Positions 10,013 through 19,109 are shown, counted from the stretch's first letter. The stretch is DNA of 64,000 nt from Sphingobacteriales bacterium (GCA_003963365.1 RXJG01000004.1:555828-619827), one strand, 5' to 3'. Notes: a model not told the origin generated them from the sequence alone. A program made the numbers and translations.

Positions 10013-10423
10013 CTATCTTTTTGCCAAAGGAACTACCAGTTTCAATCCACTCCATTGTTCACTCACCGCACAAACTTTTACATCCACCAGTCCATTTTGT
10101 AAAGCATAATTACGAATCACATCTTCTGTCATGTCAGTTGGAGTACCGGTGCTTTTTTTATACCAGGAAACCCACACTATTATTTGTTTATTCTTTGTTA
10201 CAACGGTTAATACTTGCTGCATCGCTTTATGAAAATCTGCCTGGCTTTTTGCAAACACGTGAATGAAATCAGGAGTATCATTTTTCTTACAAAGTTGTTT
10301 ACTGATGTTTTTATCCAGTAATGCATAATAATCTGCCGGCCCATTTACCAGCAACACTTTCATTTCTTCTGTAATACCCAGCTTTTTTAACAGCGGTGTA
10401 CCTGAATATCCTGTAGTTGACAT
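10013..10423 (-). CDS. DUF3052-type protein
   Basis: Small cytoplasmic protein of 136 residues. The start MSTTGYSGTPLLKKLGI and the following VLLVNGPADYYALL match the opening of the DUF3052 family (GYSGTPL-KKLGI). A central stretch IHVFAKSQADFHKAMQQVL and the late IIVWVSWYKKSTG and WSGLKLVVP also fit. No function is known to me. ATG 10423 is preferred over the TTG six bases upstream. The gene abuts the histidine kinase stop codon tail-to-tail with no gap. Confidence 0.78.
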   Translation of the reverse strand: MSTTGYSGTPLLKKLGITEEMKVLLVNGPADYYALLDKNISKQLCKKNDTPDFIHVFAKSQADFHKAMQQVLTVVTKNKQIIVWVSWYKKSTGTPTDMTEDVIRNYALQNGLVDVKVCAVSEQWSGLKLVVPLAKR

Positions 10424-10587
10424 AGGCAATTTTTATTGAGTAAAAGCGGTTGATTTAATGCTTATCCACACTCAATTCACAGCTTTCCACATTAAATTTT
10501 TAAAATATGGGGTAAAATCCAGTGCGATTCAATGCCAGTAAGGTTTTCCATTTGTGGAAAAATATCTAACCCCAAAAAAATTTTGGG

Positions 10588-10614
10588 AAGTGGTAAAAAG
10601 TGTTATTTTGTGTG
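10588..10614 (+). promoter_or_regulatory. Candidate MraZ operator (three GTG repeats, 10-bp period)
   Basis: GTG occurs at 10590-10592, 10600-10602 and 10610-10612 in the words GAAGTGGTAA, AAAGTGTTAT and TTTGTGTGAA. MraZ is known in other bacteria to repress its own operon through short GTG- or TGGG-containing direct repeats with about one helical turn spacing. The third repeat overlaps the -33 box of the mraZ promoter. The assignment is inferred from position and spacing. Confidence 0.55.
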
Positions 10615-10635
10615 AAAATTTGTAAAATATCTTTC
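10606..10635 (+). promoter_or_regulatory. Promoter of mraZ and the dcw cluster
   Basis: TTTTG at 10606-10610 and TATCTTTC at 10628-10635 (one mismatch from TAnnTTTG) are separated by 17 nt. It ends 12 nt before the mraZ ATG. It is the only good promoter seen upstream of the cluster. Confidence 0.6.
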
Positions 10636-10647
10636 AACCCCTTGTAA

Positions 10648-11103
10648 ATGATTGGTTTTCTTGGCGAATACGAGGCTACATTAGACTCAAAAGGTCGGTT
10701 TCTCCTCCCGGTTGGTTTCAAAAAGCAACTGCCGGAAGAAGAAGCTACCCGTTTTGTGTTAAGCCGGGGATTTGAAAAATGTTTAAGTCTGTATCCTATA
10801 AAAAGCTGGGAACCCATATTTGACCAAATAAGCCAGTTGAATGATTTTGACCCCAAAGTAAGGGAATTCCGCCGTTACTTTTTGAACGGGGCCATCAACC
10901 TGGAACTGGATAGTGCAGGAAGAGTATTGGTTCCTAAAAACCTGATGGAACATGCGGGATTGGAAAAAGACATTGTGCTGGTAGCAGCTGTAAACAAAAT
11001 TGAAATCTGGGATAAAGTTAAGTACCAACAGTTCTTTGAGTCTGTTTCACCGGAAGCATTTAGCAACCTGGCGAACGAAGTAATGGCAAACAGGAATTTG
11101 TAA
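10648..11103 (+). CDS. mraZ: Transcriptional regulator MraZ
   Basis: First gene of the dcw cluster and, in the family, a DNA-binding autorepressor that forms a ring of SpoVT-AbrB folds. The 151 residues contain two such half domains. The first has EYEATLDSKGRFLLPVGFKK and the second has LELDSAGRVLVPKNLMEHAG, each with the family DxxxR signature (DSKGR, DSAGR). Length is standard. Three GTG repeats upstream at 10590-10612 are a plausible operator. rsmH follows after 20 nt, as expected. Confidence 0.95.
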   Translation: MIGFLGEYEATLDSKGRFLLPVGFKKQLPEEEATRFVLSRGFEKCLSLYPIKSWEPIFDQISQLNDFDPKVREFRRYFLNGAINLELDSAGRVLVPKNLMEHAGLEKDIVLVAAVNKIEIWDKVKYQQFFESVSPEAFSNLANEVMANRNL

Positions 11104-11123
11104 TTAGTAATTAGGAACATGGA

Positions 11124-12068
11124 ATGACCAATCAAAATAACGATACACCAATTCCTGATTCCCAATTCCCGCATTACCACATACCGGTTTTATTAAACGA
11201 GGTAATTGATGGATTGAATATTAAACCATCAGGGATATATGTGGATTGCACCTTTGGTGGTGGTGGTCATAGCCGTGAAATTTTAAAGCATCTCAACAGT
11301 GAAGGAAAATTAATTGCCTTCGACCAGGATGAAGATGCCAAAAAAAATTTACCCGATGACCCGAGAGTGATTTTTGTTCCGCACAACTTTCGTCACCTGC
11401 AGCGCTTTCTGCGGCTACACAAAATTGATAAGGTAGATGGAGTACTGGCTGATATTGGAGTTTCCAGTCACCAGTTTGATGAAGCTGACCGTGGTTTCTC
11501 TACCCGTTTTGATGCAGCCATGGATATGCGTATGGATAAGCGGCAGGAACTAACGGCAGCCACTATACTGGAAACATACAGTGAACAGCAATTGCACAAA
11601 TTGTTTGAGCAGTATGGAGAAGTAACGAATGCCAGGACGCTTGCAAAAAATATTGTGACTGTACGTAAAACCAGTTCGCTTAAAACGATTAATGCTTTTA
11701 AAGCAGCTGTGCATGCTTCGGTGAAAGGTAATCCCAACAAGTACTTTGCCCAGGTTTTCCAGGCATTGCGCATTGAGGTGAATGATGAACTGGGGGCATT
11801 AAGAGAAATGCTGCAGCAATTGCCGGCTGTGTTAAAACCCGGAGGAAGAATAGCAGTGATTTCTTTTCATTCACTGGAAGACAGGATTGTAAAAAACTTT
11901 TTTAAGAACGGCACTTTTGAGGAGACGATTGAGAATCCTTTCGAACAGCAAACAAAGCAAAGTCCTTTCCGTATCGTTACCAAGAAGCCAATTGTTCCAA
12001 CAACACAGGAATTGAAAACAAACCCACGTTCCCGTAGCTCGAAACTTCGGGTGGCCGAACGTGTATAA
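11124..12068 (+). CDS. rsmH: 16S rRNA (cytosine-1402-N4)-methyltransferase RsmH
   Basis: Rossmann-fold SAM methyltransferase (formerly MraW) that modifies C1402 in the ribosomal P site. The 314 residues include HIPVLLNEVIDGLNI, the SAM-binding loop VDCTFGGGGHSREIL, LADIGVSSHQFDEADRGFS and the late ISFHSLEDRIVK. Before the conserved domain there is a ~16-residue polar leader, MTNQNNDTPIPDSQFPHYH, whose DNA (CCAATTCCTGATTCCCAA) resembles the AATTGGGAAT-type repeat words found in gaps of this cluster. The real start may therefore be variable. It sits between mraZ and ftsL as in most bacteria. Confidence 0.95.
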   Translation: MTNQNNDTPIPDSQFPHYHIPVLLNEVIDGLNIKPSGIYVDCTFGGGGHSREILKHLNSEGKLIAFDQDEDAKKNLPDDPRVIFVPHNFRHLQRFLRLHKIDKVDGVLADIGVSSHQFDEADRGFSTRFDAAMDMRMDKRQELTAATILETYSEQQLHKLFEQYGEVTNARTLAKNIVTVRKTSSLKTINAFKAAVHASVKGNPNKYFAQVFQALRIEVNDELGALREMLQQLPAVLKPGGRIAVISFHSLEDRIVKNFFKNGTFEETIENPFEQQTKQSPFRIVTKKPIVPTTQELKTNPRSRSSKLRVAERV

Positions 12069-12122
12069 GTATATAAAGTTGTAATATCCCAATGAAGCCA
12101 CTTTCATCAGTAAAATGATTGT

Positions 12123-12458
12123 ATGGCAAATGAATTAAATAAAGAGGTAAAGTTTGAGTGGAAGAAATTGTTCAGCTATCGGTGGATAGTGAAGAATGTT
12201 TCTTTTTTCCTGTATCTCGCTCTCTTAGCAGTTATCTACATTTCCAACGGACATTATGCAGACAAAATGATTCGCAACATTAACAGCACCGGTAAGGAGT
12301 TGAAAGAGCTGGAGTATGAGTACAAAACGGTGAATGGAGAAATTATGTTTCGGAGTAAACAAAGTGAGTTGAGTAAAGCTGTGGAACCAATGGGGTTAAA
12401 AGAATCAAAAGTACCGCCATTTAAGCTGGTAGATAGTTTGAAGACGGTGAAGGAATGA
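12123..12458 (+). CDS. ftsL: FtsL-like cell division protein (bacteroidotal type)
   Basis: Bitopic divisome protein of 111 residues. A cytoplasmic N-terminus (MANELNKEVKFEWKKLF) is followed by a single membrane helix (NVSFFLYLALLAVIYIS). A short periplasmic coiled-coil segment rich in Glu/Lys (STGKELKELEYEYKTVNGEI) comes next, and the C-terminus KVPPFKLVD is typical of the bacteroidotal FtsL family. Sequence identity with E. coli FtsL is negligible; topology and position between rsmH and ftsI carry the call. It should bridge FtsQ and FtsI/FtsW during septation. Confidence 0.85.
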   Translation: MANELNKEVKFEWKKLFSYRWIVKNVSFFLYLALLAVIYISNGHYADKMIRNINSTGKELKELEYEYKTVNGEIMFRSKQSELSKAVEPMGLKESKVPPFKLVDSLKTVKE

Positions 12459-12494
12459 GGAATTGGGAATGAAAAAAAATGAAGCAGATAGAAA

Positions 12495-12588
12495 ATGTTC
12501 CGGAGGAACACCTGGTAGGTAGAAAAATAATAGGAGACGTTTCGTTCCGTAGGAACGATTGGTATGATGAATAGAATTAGAGAACGAT
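12495..12588 (+). repeat. 47-bp tandem repeat with GTTCC-GGAAC palindromes
   Basis: Two imperfect copies lie head to tail (12495-12541, 12542-12588). Each opens with a hairpin, GTTCCGGAGGAAC or GTTCCGTAGGAAC, followed by a TGGTA word. They fill the ftsL-ftsI gap and read straight into the repeat at 12566-12633. No coding potential is seen. Confidence 0.6.
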
Positions 12589-12633
12589 GAAGTGAGTGAC
12601 ACAAGAGGGGATGCCATGAAAAACAAATGCCGG
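12566..12633 (+). repeat. 69-bp dispersed repeat, copy A (partner at 24549-24617)
   Basis: About 59 of 69 positions match the copy upstream of ftsA. The perfect shared core is GAACGATGAAGTGAGTGACA plus CAAG. Both copies end in ATGAAAAACAAA followed by GC(C/T)GG, and both fill a gap of the dcw cluster just before the next gene. Confidence 0.75.
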
Positions 12634-12666
12634 TAAAAAAATATATCTGAAAAATTAAAAACGTAG

Positions 12667-14775
12667 TTGGAAGTTAAACGGGACATATTGTGGAGAGTGT
12701 ATCTGTCTTTCTTGGGCATTGTGGTGGTTTGCATCATAGTGCTTTGGAAAGCTTTTTATATTCAGGAGTTTGAAGGAAAAGACTGGAGGCGATTGGCAGA
12801 TAGCTTACACACCGCTATTCAGGATGTGGATGCAGAAAGAGGAACAATTTATAGTGAAGATGGTGAAATGCTGAGCACTTCTTTACCGAAGTATGATATC
12901 TATATTGATTTTATGGCGGATGGCTTGCGGGAGAAAAATGGTAAACGATTTAAAGATAATATTGATTCGTTAGCTATTTCGCTGGCAAATTTATTTGGCG
13001 ACAGGAAGGCTGCTGAGTATAAAAAAGATTTGCAAAGAGCATATGCTACTAAAGACCGCTACTATTTATTAAAGAAAAAAATCTCTTTCCAGCAGTTTCA
13101 GCAACTCAGAACATTTCCATTGGTAAGATTAGGCAGGAACAAAAGTGGTTTTATTGCTGATGTAGTTCCTCAACGTTTAACACCGTTTGGTTTATTAGCA
13201 AACAGAACCATTGGATTGTCAAGAGAGGACTCCACTAAAAATGTTGGATTAGAGAAAACATACGATTCCGTTTTACGTGGAGAAAGTGGTAAACGATTAA
13301 TAAAATATGTGGCAGGTGGTGTAAGAGTACCAGTTGAAGGAAGTGAGATTGAGCCTGAGAATGGGAAAGATATTGTAACAACAATTGACGTAAACATACA
13401 GGATATTGCTGAAAATGCTTTAATGGATATGATGACGAAGAACGAAGCATTACAAGGTTCATGTATAGTGATGGAAGTGCAAACCGGAAAGATAAAAGCT
13501 ATCGCTAATCTTGGCTTGCATAATGGTAGTTATTATGAAATGGATAACTACGCTATTAAAACATCAGAACCCGGTTCAACTATCAAATTGATTACGCTGA
13601 TGAATGCACTGGAAGATAAGTATGTAAAGATTACCGACAATATAAATATAGGAGGAGGTACATGGGATTTAGATGGCAGAACTATAAAGGATGATCATCA
13701 TAGTCCTGAAGTGGTTACGATTAAAGAAGCATTTGCACATAGCTCCAATGTGGCAATGAGTAAACTGGCTTATCAATTCTATGTAAAAAATCCACAACAG
13801 TACTATGAGCATTTTGAAAAATTAGGTTTGACAAAGAAGAGCGGATTGGATTTAAAAGAAGAGTTCAGACCAACCGTAAAGAATCCTGCTAATAAAAAAA
13901 CATGGCATTTTCAAACACTGGCATCAATGGGTTTTGGATATGATATCATGTTAAGTCCTATTCAACTATTGATGGTTTATAATGCCGTTGCAAATAATGG
14001 TAAGATGATGAAACCATATTTGGTAAGCCGCATTGAAAAAGATGGACAGGTATTGAGAACAATTCAGCCGCAGGTAGTGAATGAAAAGATTTGCAGTGAT
14101 GAAACATTGCGTCAACTAAAAGAATGCTTAGAAGAAGTGGTGATAAGTGGCACCGGAAAACCCGTTTTCCAGGGCGTTACTTATAAAGTAGCCGGTAAAA
14201 CAGGAACGGCTAAAGTAAATGATGGTGTGTATAAATACACAGATGGTGTTTACCAGGCAGCTTTCACCGGATACTTCCCGGCAGAAAATCCAAAGTATTC
14301 CTGCATTGTGGTAATAAAGAACAAACCACATGCAGCAAACTACTATGGCGGTGCTGTTGCCGGTACTGTGTTCAGGGAAATATCAGATAAGTTGTATGTG
14401 CTGAATCTTCAGCAACCAAATAATCTTGCTGCACAAAAAAGGGATAGCTCATTTTATCGCTTTGTGGGAATGAAGAATGATGTGCAGCAGGTAAGTCAGC
14501 CATTTAATATTCCTTTTAATAACTCAGGAAATGCTTTGTGGATGAGTGTAGTGAATGATTCAATTGATAATCGTATGTGGAGAATGAATGCAATTGCCGA
14601 TGCAGGAAAAGTAGTGCCGGATGTAAAAGGGTATGGTTTAAAAGATGCCATCAATCTTTTAGAAAATAAAGGACTAAAGGTGGTGATAAAAGGAAGAGGT
14701 AAAGTGATAGCACAATCTATTTTGCCCGGAACAACAGTGAACAAAGGACAACAAATAATTATCCAGTTAGCCTGA
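12667..14775 (+). CDS. ftsI: Septal peptidoglycan transpeptidase FtsI (class B PBP with PASTA domain)
   Basis: DD-transpeptidase that crosslinks septal peptidoglycan. The 702 residues show a short cytoplasmic tail, one membrane helix (YLSFLGIVVVCIIVLWKAFY), a PBP-dimer domain and the transpeptidase domain. Ser304 lies in EPGSTIKLI (SxxK), SSN follows in HSSNVAMS, and KTGT lies in VAGKTGTAKV. One PASTA domain ends the protein (VVPDVKGYGLKDAINLLENK). The start is TTG at 12667: a TAG stop directly precedes it, and the resulting MEVKRDILWRVYLSF is the usual N-terminus in relatives as I recall them. The stop codon overlaps the murE start (TGATG). Confidence 0.95.
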   Translation: MEVKRDILWRVYLSFLGIVVVCIIVLWKAFYIQEFEGKDWRRLADSLHTAIQDVDAERGTIYSEDGEMLSTSLPKYDIYIDFMADGLREKNGKRFKDNIDSLAISLANLFGDRKAAEYKKDLQRAYATKDRYYLLKKKISFQQFQQLRTFPLVRLGRNKSGFIADVVPQRLTPFGLLANRTIGLSREDSTKNVGLEKTYDSVLRGESGKRLIKYVAGGVRVPVEGSEIEPENGKDIVTTIDVNIQDIAENALMDMMTKNEALQGSCIVMEVQTGKIKAIANLGLHNGSYYEMDNYAIKTSEPGSTIKLITLMNALEDKYVKITDNINIGGGTWDLDGRTIKDDHHSPEVVTIKEAFAHSSNVAMSKLAYQFYVKNPQQYYEHFEKLGLTKKSGLDLKEEFRPTVKNPANKKTWHFQTLASMGFGYDIMLSPIQLLMVYNAVANNGKMMKPYLVSRIEKDGQVLRTIQPQVVNEKICSDETLRQLKECLEEVVISGTGKPVFQGVTYKVAGKTGTAKVNDGVYKYTDGVYQAAFTGYFPAENPKYSCIVVIKNKPHAANYYGGAVAGTVFREISDKLYVLNLQQPNNLAAQKRDSSFYRFVGMKNDVQQVSQPFNIPFNNSGNALWMSVVNDSIDNRMWRMNAIADAGKVVPDVKGYGLKDAINLLENKGLKVVIKGRGKVIAQSILPGTTVNKGQQIIIQLA

Positions 14776-16241
14776 TGGCCATATTGCAGGACATATTATA
14801 CAAAGTAAGCATCCGCTCAGTGCAGGGTAACCTTGCTGCTGAAGTGAGCGACTTACAAATTGATTCACGTAAAGTGAAGCAAGGTTCCTGCTTTATTGCA
14901 ATTAAAGGTGCGGCAATAGATGGTCATGGTTTTGTTGATAAGGCTGTTGAATCAGGCGCTGCAGTAATTGTATGTGAAGTGATGCCATCTGTAACTAAAG
15001 ACGGAGTTACTTATGTGCAGGTGGAAGATTCAGCTGCTGCTGCGGGATACATCGCACATAATTTCTTTGGTGCTCCCAGTGAAAAAATAAAACTGGTTGG
15101 CGTAACCGGAACAAATGGAAAAACAACCATTGCTACTTTACTATTCAAACTGTTTAGCGGTCTTGGTTATAAATGCGGGTTGATTTCAACCGTAGAAAAT
15201 AAAATTGCTGATGAAGTAATTCCGGCAACACATACCACACCTGACCAGGTAACATTGAATGCTTTACTGGCACAAATGGTGGAAACTGGTTGCACACATG
15301 TGTTTATGGAAAACAGTTCGCATGCTATTCATCAGCATCGCAGTACCGGTTTGCAGTTTGCCGGTGCATTGTTCAGTAACATCACACACGATCACCTGGA
15401 TTATCATAAAACATTTGATGAATATATAAGAGTGAAGAAATCTTTCTTCGACCATTTGCCTTCATCTGCTTTTGCCATCACAAACCTGGATGACAAACGA
15501 GGATTAGTAATGATTCAAAACACACATGCCAAACGTTTGACCTATAGTTTAAAAACGATGGCTGATTTTAAGGGAAAGATTTTAGAAAACAGATTGAGTG
15601 GATTGGTGATGGATATTAACGGACAGGAAGTTCATTTTCGATTGATTGGTGAGTTTAATGCATATAATCTTTTAGCGGTGTATGGTGCGGCTGTTTCTTT
15701 AGGTGAAGATAAAGTGAATGTGCTGCAAGTGTTGAGCAATCTTACCAGTGCAGAAGGAAGATTTGATTATATCGTATCCGCTAAAGATCATATCATAGGC
15801 ATAGTTGATTATGCACATACCCCTGATGCATTAATAAATGTTTTATCAACCATTCAAAAACTGCGTAAAGGAAATGAAACAGTAATCACGGTTGTTGGTT
15901 GTGGTGGCGACAGGGACAGAACGAAAAGACCAGTAATGGGTGAAGTAGCCTGTGAACATAGCGATAAAGTAATCTTCACTTCTGATAATCCCAGGAGCGA
16001 GGATCCGCAGCAAATTTTAAAAGATATAGAAGCAGGTTTAAATACAGCAGCTAAAAGAAAATATATATCAATAGTTGACAGGAAAGAAGCCATTAAAACA
16101 GCAGTGACATTAGCGAATAAAGAAGATATCATTTTAATAGCAGGTAAGGGACATGAGAAATACCAGGATATAAAAGGAGTAAAACATCCATTTGATGATA
16201 AGCAGGTGCTGAAAGAAATTTTTGATGTGTTGGATAAATAA
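14775..16241 (+). CDS. murE: UDP-MurNAc-tripeptide ligase MurE
   Basis: Cytoplasmic Mur ligase adding the third amino acid to the peptidoglycan precursor. The 488 residues carry the ATP loop GVTGTNGKTTIATLL, HTTPDQVTL, ENSSHAIHQHR, DYAHTPDAL and the substrate motif SDNPRSEDP. The DNPR motif marks meso-diaminopimelate-adding enzymes, so the wall should be of the meso-DAP type. The gene overlaps ftsI by one base, indicating translational coupling. Confidence 0.96.
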   Translation: MAILQDILYKVSIRSVQGNLAAEVSDLQIDSRKVKQGSCFIAIKGAAIDGHGFVDKAVESGAAVIVCEVMPSVTKDGVTYVQVEDSAAAAGYIAHNFFGAPSEKIKLVGVTGTNGKTTIATLLFKLFSGLGYKCGLISTVENKIADEVIPATHTTPDQVTLNALLAQMVETGCTHVFMENSSHAIHQHRSTGLQFAGALFSNITHDHLDYHKTFDEYIRVKKSFFDHLPSSAFAITNLDDKRGLVMIQNTHAKRLTYSLKTMADFKGKILENRLSGLVMDINGQEVHFRLIGEFNAYNLLAVYGAAVSLGEDKVNVLQVLSNLTSAEGRFDYIVSAKDHIIGIVDYAHTPDALINVLSTIQKLRKGNETVITVVGCGGDRDRTKRPVMGEVACEHSDKVIFTSDNPRSEDPQQILKDIEAGLNTAAKRKYISIVDRKEAIKTAVTLANKEDIILIAGKGHEKYQDIKGVKHPFDDKQVLKEIFDVLDK

Positions 16242-16293
16242 TAATTGATAAAACAATATTCTTAAAAAACCGGAAACAAACTCGAAAACCAAT

Positions 16294-17577
16294 ATGCTGT
16301 ATTCACTTTTTGAATGGCTCAATCAACATGGGATTCGTTTCCCTGGCGACAGGCTGTTGCACTTCATCACCTTCCGGGTGCTGATTGCGGTGATATTATC
16401 ATTGGTGATTACAACAGTGTTTGGAAGAAGATTGATTAATTATCTCCGTAAAAAACAAGTAGGCGAAAGTGTTCGTGATTTGGGGTTAGCCGGTGAACAG
16501 CAAAAGAAAGGCACACCAACCATGGGTGGTATTATCATCATCCTGGCAATACTCATCCCAACATTATTGCTGGCAGATTTACATAAAGCTTATGTACGCC
16601 TGATGATTTTCGCTACCATCTGGTTAGGTATTATCGGTTTTGTAGATGATTATTTAAAACTCCGTGCTAAGAGAATTGCACAACAACAGGGTGTTGCATA
16701 CAAGAAAGGCGATAAAGATGGATTAGCAGGTTGGTTTAAAATATTAGGTCAGTTAGTATTGGGTATCGCAGTAGCAGGAGTGATGCTGTTTAATGACAAT
16801 ACAAAAGTGTGGAGAGAGTATCGTGGTGATGGAAGACCAGCAGACACAACAGGATTAAGAGTAGTAAATCTTGATGGAAGAGAAAAAGTTTTTGTGATTT
16901 CTAAAGAACCGGTGACAACTATTCCATTTGTAAAAACACACGAATTCAATTATTCAAAGTTATTACCACAAAGCTGGAGAGCTGGTTTAACAACTTTATT
17001 GTATGGTCTAATTGTAATATTAATTGTAGTGGCAGTTTCTAATGGAGCAAACATAACAGATGGTTTAGATGGATTAGCAACAGGAACCAGTGCCATCATC
17101 GGTGCCTGTTTGGGCGTATTTGCATATGCCAGTGGCAACTTCCGTTTTGCTGAATACCTCAACATTTTGTATGTACCCAATCTTGGTGAGTTAACCATTT
17201 ATATTGCTGCTTTCATTGGAGCAACGATAGGGTTTTTATGGTATAACTCATACCCGGCACAGGTTTTTATGGGTGATACAGGTAGTTTAACATTAGGAGG
17301 AATTATTGCCGCACTGGCTATCATCGTTCGTAAAGAATTATTGATACCAATTTTTTGCGGGGTGTTCCTGGTAGAAAATTTAAGTGTAGTAATACAGGTT
17401 TCTTATTTCAAATATACCAAACGTAAATATGGTGAGGGGCGAAGAGTGTTTCTCATGAGTCCCTTACATCATCATTATCAAAAGTTAGGATATCATGAAA
17501 GTAAGATCGCTGTAAGGTTTTGGATCGTAACGATTCTGTGTGTGGTGTTTTCAGTTGTGAGCTTAAAGATTCGTTAA
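16294..17577 (+). CDS. mraY: Phospho-MurNAc-pentapeptide translocase MraY
   Basis: Integral membrane enzyme that transfers phospho-MurNAc-pentapeptide to undecaprenyl phosphate, making lipid I. The 427 residues contain about ten membrane helices and the motifs KKGTPTMGGIII, GFVDDYLKLRAK, NITDGLDGLATG and FMGDTGSLTLGG plus the late PLHHHYQ. It is about 65 residues longer than the E. coli enzyme. The extra part is a loop around residues 165-225 (WREYRGDGRPADTTGLRVV onwards), which I have seen as a standard feature of bacteroidotal MraY proteins. Confidence 0.96.
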   Translation: MLYSLFEWLNQHGIRFPGDRLLHFITFRVLIAVILSLVITTVFGRRLINYLRKKQVGESVRDLGLAGEQQKKGTPTMGGIIIILAILIPTLLLADLHKAYVRLMIFATIWLGIIGFVDDYLKLRAKRIAQQQGVAYKKGDKDGLAGWFKILGQLVLGIAVAGVMLFNDNTKVWREYRGDGRPADTTGLRVVNLDGREKVFVISKEPVTTIPFVKTHEFNYSKLLPQSWRAGLTTLLYGLIVILIVVAVSNGANITDGLDGLATGTSAIIGACLGVFAYASGNFRFAEYLNILYVPNLGELTIYIAAFIGATIGFLWYNSYPAQVFMGDTGSLTLGGIIAALAIIVRKELLIPIFCGVFLVENLSVVIQVSYFKYTKRKYGEGRRVFLMSPLHHHYQKLGYHESKIAVRFWIVTILCVVFSVVSLKIR

Positions 17578-17730
17578 TCAACATAAAGAAGCTATTGAAA
17601 AACCGGCAAGTTCTTTTTAATGTTTTTTAGTAGTAGACCGAAATCATTCGGAAAAATAACCTACACTAACCCATACTTGTGAAGAACCATTTTTTTATGA
17701 AAAACCAACAGGCGAAAAAAGAAATTGATA

Positions 17731-19071
17731 ATGAACAAACGCATGGTCATTCTCGGCAGCGGGGAAAGCGGAGTGGGAGCAGCCATACTGGCAAAGCTTA
17801 AAGGATACGATGTGTTTGTTTCGGATGGAGGAAAGATTGCAGAGAAGTACAGAAACGAATTAGACCATTTTGAAATTGAATTTGAAGAAGCACAGCATAC
17901 AGAAGAAAAAATTTTGAATGCTGATGAAGTGATGAAAAGTCCGGGCATACCGGAAAAAGCAGAGATAGTAAAGAAGATTCGCAGGAAAGGAATTGAAATT
18001 ATCAGTGAGGTGGAATTGGCATACCGCTACATTGGAAACAGTAAGCTCATTGGCATAACAGGCAGTAACGGAAAAAGTACCTGCACTTCGCTTATTTATC
18101 ATATATGCAAAACAGCAGGTATGGATTGTGCACTGGTGGGCAATATTGGAATCAGTATTGCTAAACAGGTTGCCTTAAATCCAAAAGAAGTGTATGTGGC
18201 AGAGATAAGCAGTTTTCAATTAGATGATATAAAAACTTTTCGTCCGGATATAGCGGTGTTGCTCAATATAACAGAAGATCATTTGGACCGGTATGATTAC
18301 AAATTTGAAAATTATATCGCTTCCAAGTTTAAGATAGCAATGAATCAGCAGGCAGGAGATTATTTTATTTATTGTGAAGATGACCCCGTAACCATGCAAA
18401 ACTTAAAAAAATTCAATATAACATCTAACCCATTACCATTCACTATGAATCAAGAGGTACCAAAAGGCGCATTCATCCGTAACAATCAAATGACAGTTAT
18501 AGTTAACGATGAAAAGTTAACTATGAGTGTGGATGACTTCGCTATTAAAGGCAAGCACAATCAGTACAACACAATGGCAGCAGGAATCGCAGCGGCAACC
18601 TTAGGGTTACGTAAAGAAAAAATCAGGGAGGCAATTACCACGTTTGAAAGTTTGGAACACCGGATGGAAGCAGTGGCCACTGTTCGTGGGGTTGAATTTA
18701 TTAACGACAGTAAAGCTACCAATGTAAACTCTACCTGGTATGCACTGGAAAGCATGAGCAAACCAACCATTCTTATACTGGGTGGTGTGGACAAAGGAAA
18801 TGATTATTCTGTGCTGATGGACTTAGTGAAGGAAAAAGTAAAAGCAATTGTTTGCATGGGTGTAGATAATACCAAGATACATGAAGCATTTGGAAAAGAA
18901 GTTTCAGTTATTGTTAACACAGCCAGTGCACAGGAAGCAGTTCAGGCATCGTTTCATTTAGCGAATAAAGGTGATGTGGTATTGTTAAGTCCGGCCTGTG
19001 CCAGTTTTGATTTGTTCAAGAATTATGAAGACAGGGGAACACAGTTTAAAAATGCGGTGAAGGAGTTGTAG
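17731..19071 (+). CDS. murD: UDP-MurNAc-alanine-D-glutamate ligase MurD
   Basis: Cytoplasmic Mur ligase that adds D-Glu to UDP-MurNAc-L-Ala. The 446 residues start MNKRMVILGSGESGVGAAI (nucleotide-binding fold), followed by the ATP loop GITGSNGKSTCTSLIYH, EISSFQLDDI, NITEDHLDRYDY and the late SPACASFDLFKNYEDRG. ATG 17731 is chosen over a TTG six bases upstream. The 153-nt gap before it shows no repeat or promoter of note. Seven bases after the stop codon the left end of the inverted repeat around the four-helix-bundle gene begins. Confidence 0.96.
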   Translation: MNKRMVILGSGESGVGAAILAKLKGYDVFVSDGGKIAEKYRNELDHFEIEFEEAQHTEEKILNADEVMKSPGIPEKAEIVKKIRRKGIEIISEVELAYRYIGNSKLIGITGSNGKSTCTSLIYHICKTAGMDCALVGNIGISIAKQVALNPKEVYVAEISSFQLDDIKTFRPDIAVLLNITEDHLDRYDYKFENYIASKFKIAMNQQAGDYFIYCEDDPVTMQNLKKFNITSNPLPFTMNQEVPKGAFIRNNQMTVIVNDEKLTMSVDDFAIKGKHNQYNTMAAGIAAATLGLRKEKIREAITTFESLEHRMEAVATVRGVEFINDSKATNVNSTWYALESMSKPTILILGGVDKGNDYSVLMDLVKEKVKAIVCMGVDNTKIHEAFGKEVSVIVNTASAQEAVQASFHLANKGDVVLLSPACASFDLFKNYEDRGTQFKNAVKEL

Positions 19072-19077
19072 GAGAGA

Positions 19078-19109
19078 AGTTAGCAGTCTTCAGTTGGCAG
19101 TTGGCAATA
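19078..19109 (+). repeat. Left inverted repeat of the element
   Basis: It begins AGTTAGCAGTCTTCAG and ends AGTTGGCAATA. It starts 7 nt past the murD stop codon and pairs with 19541-19572. Confidence 0.7.
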
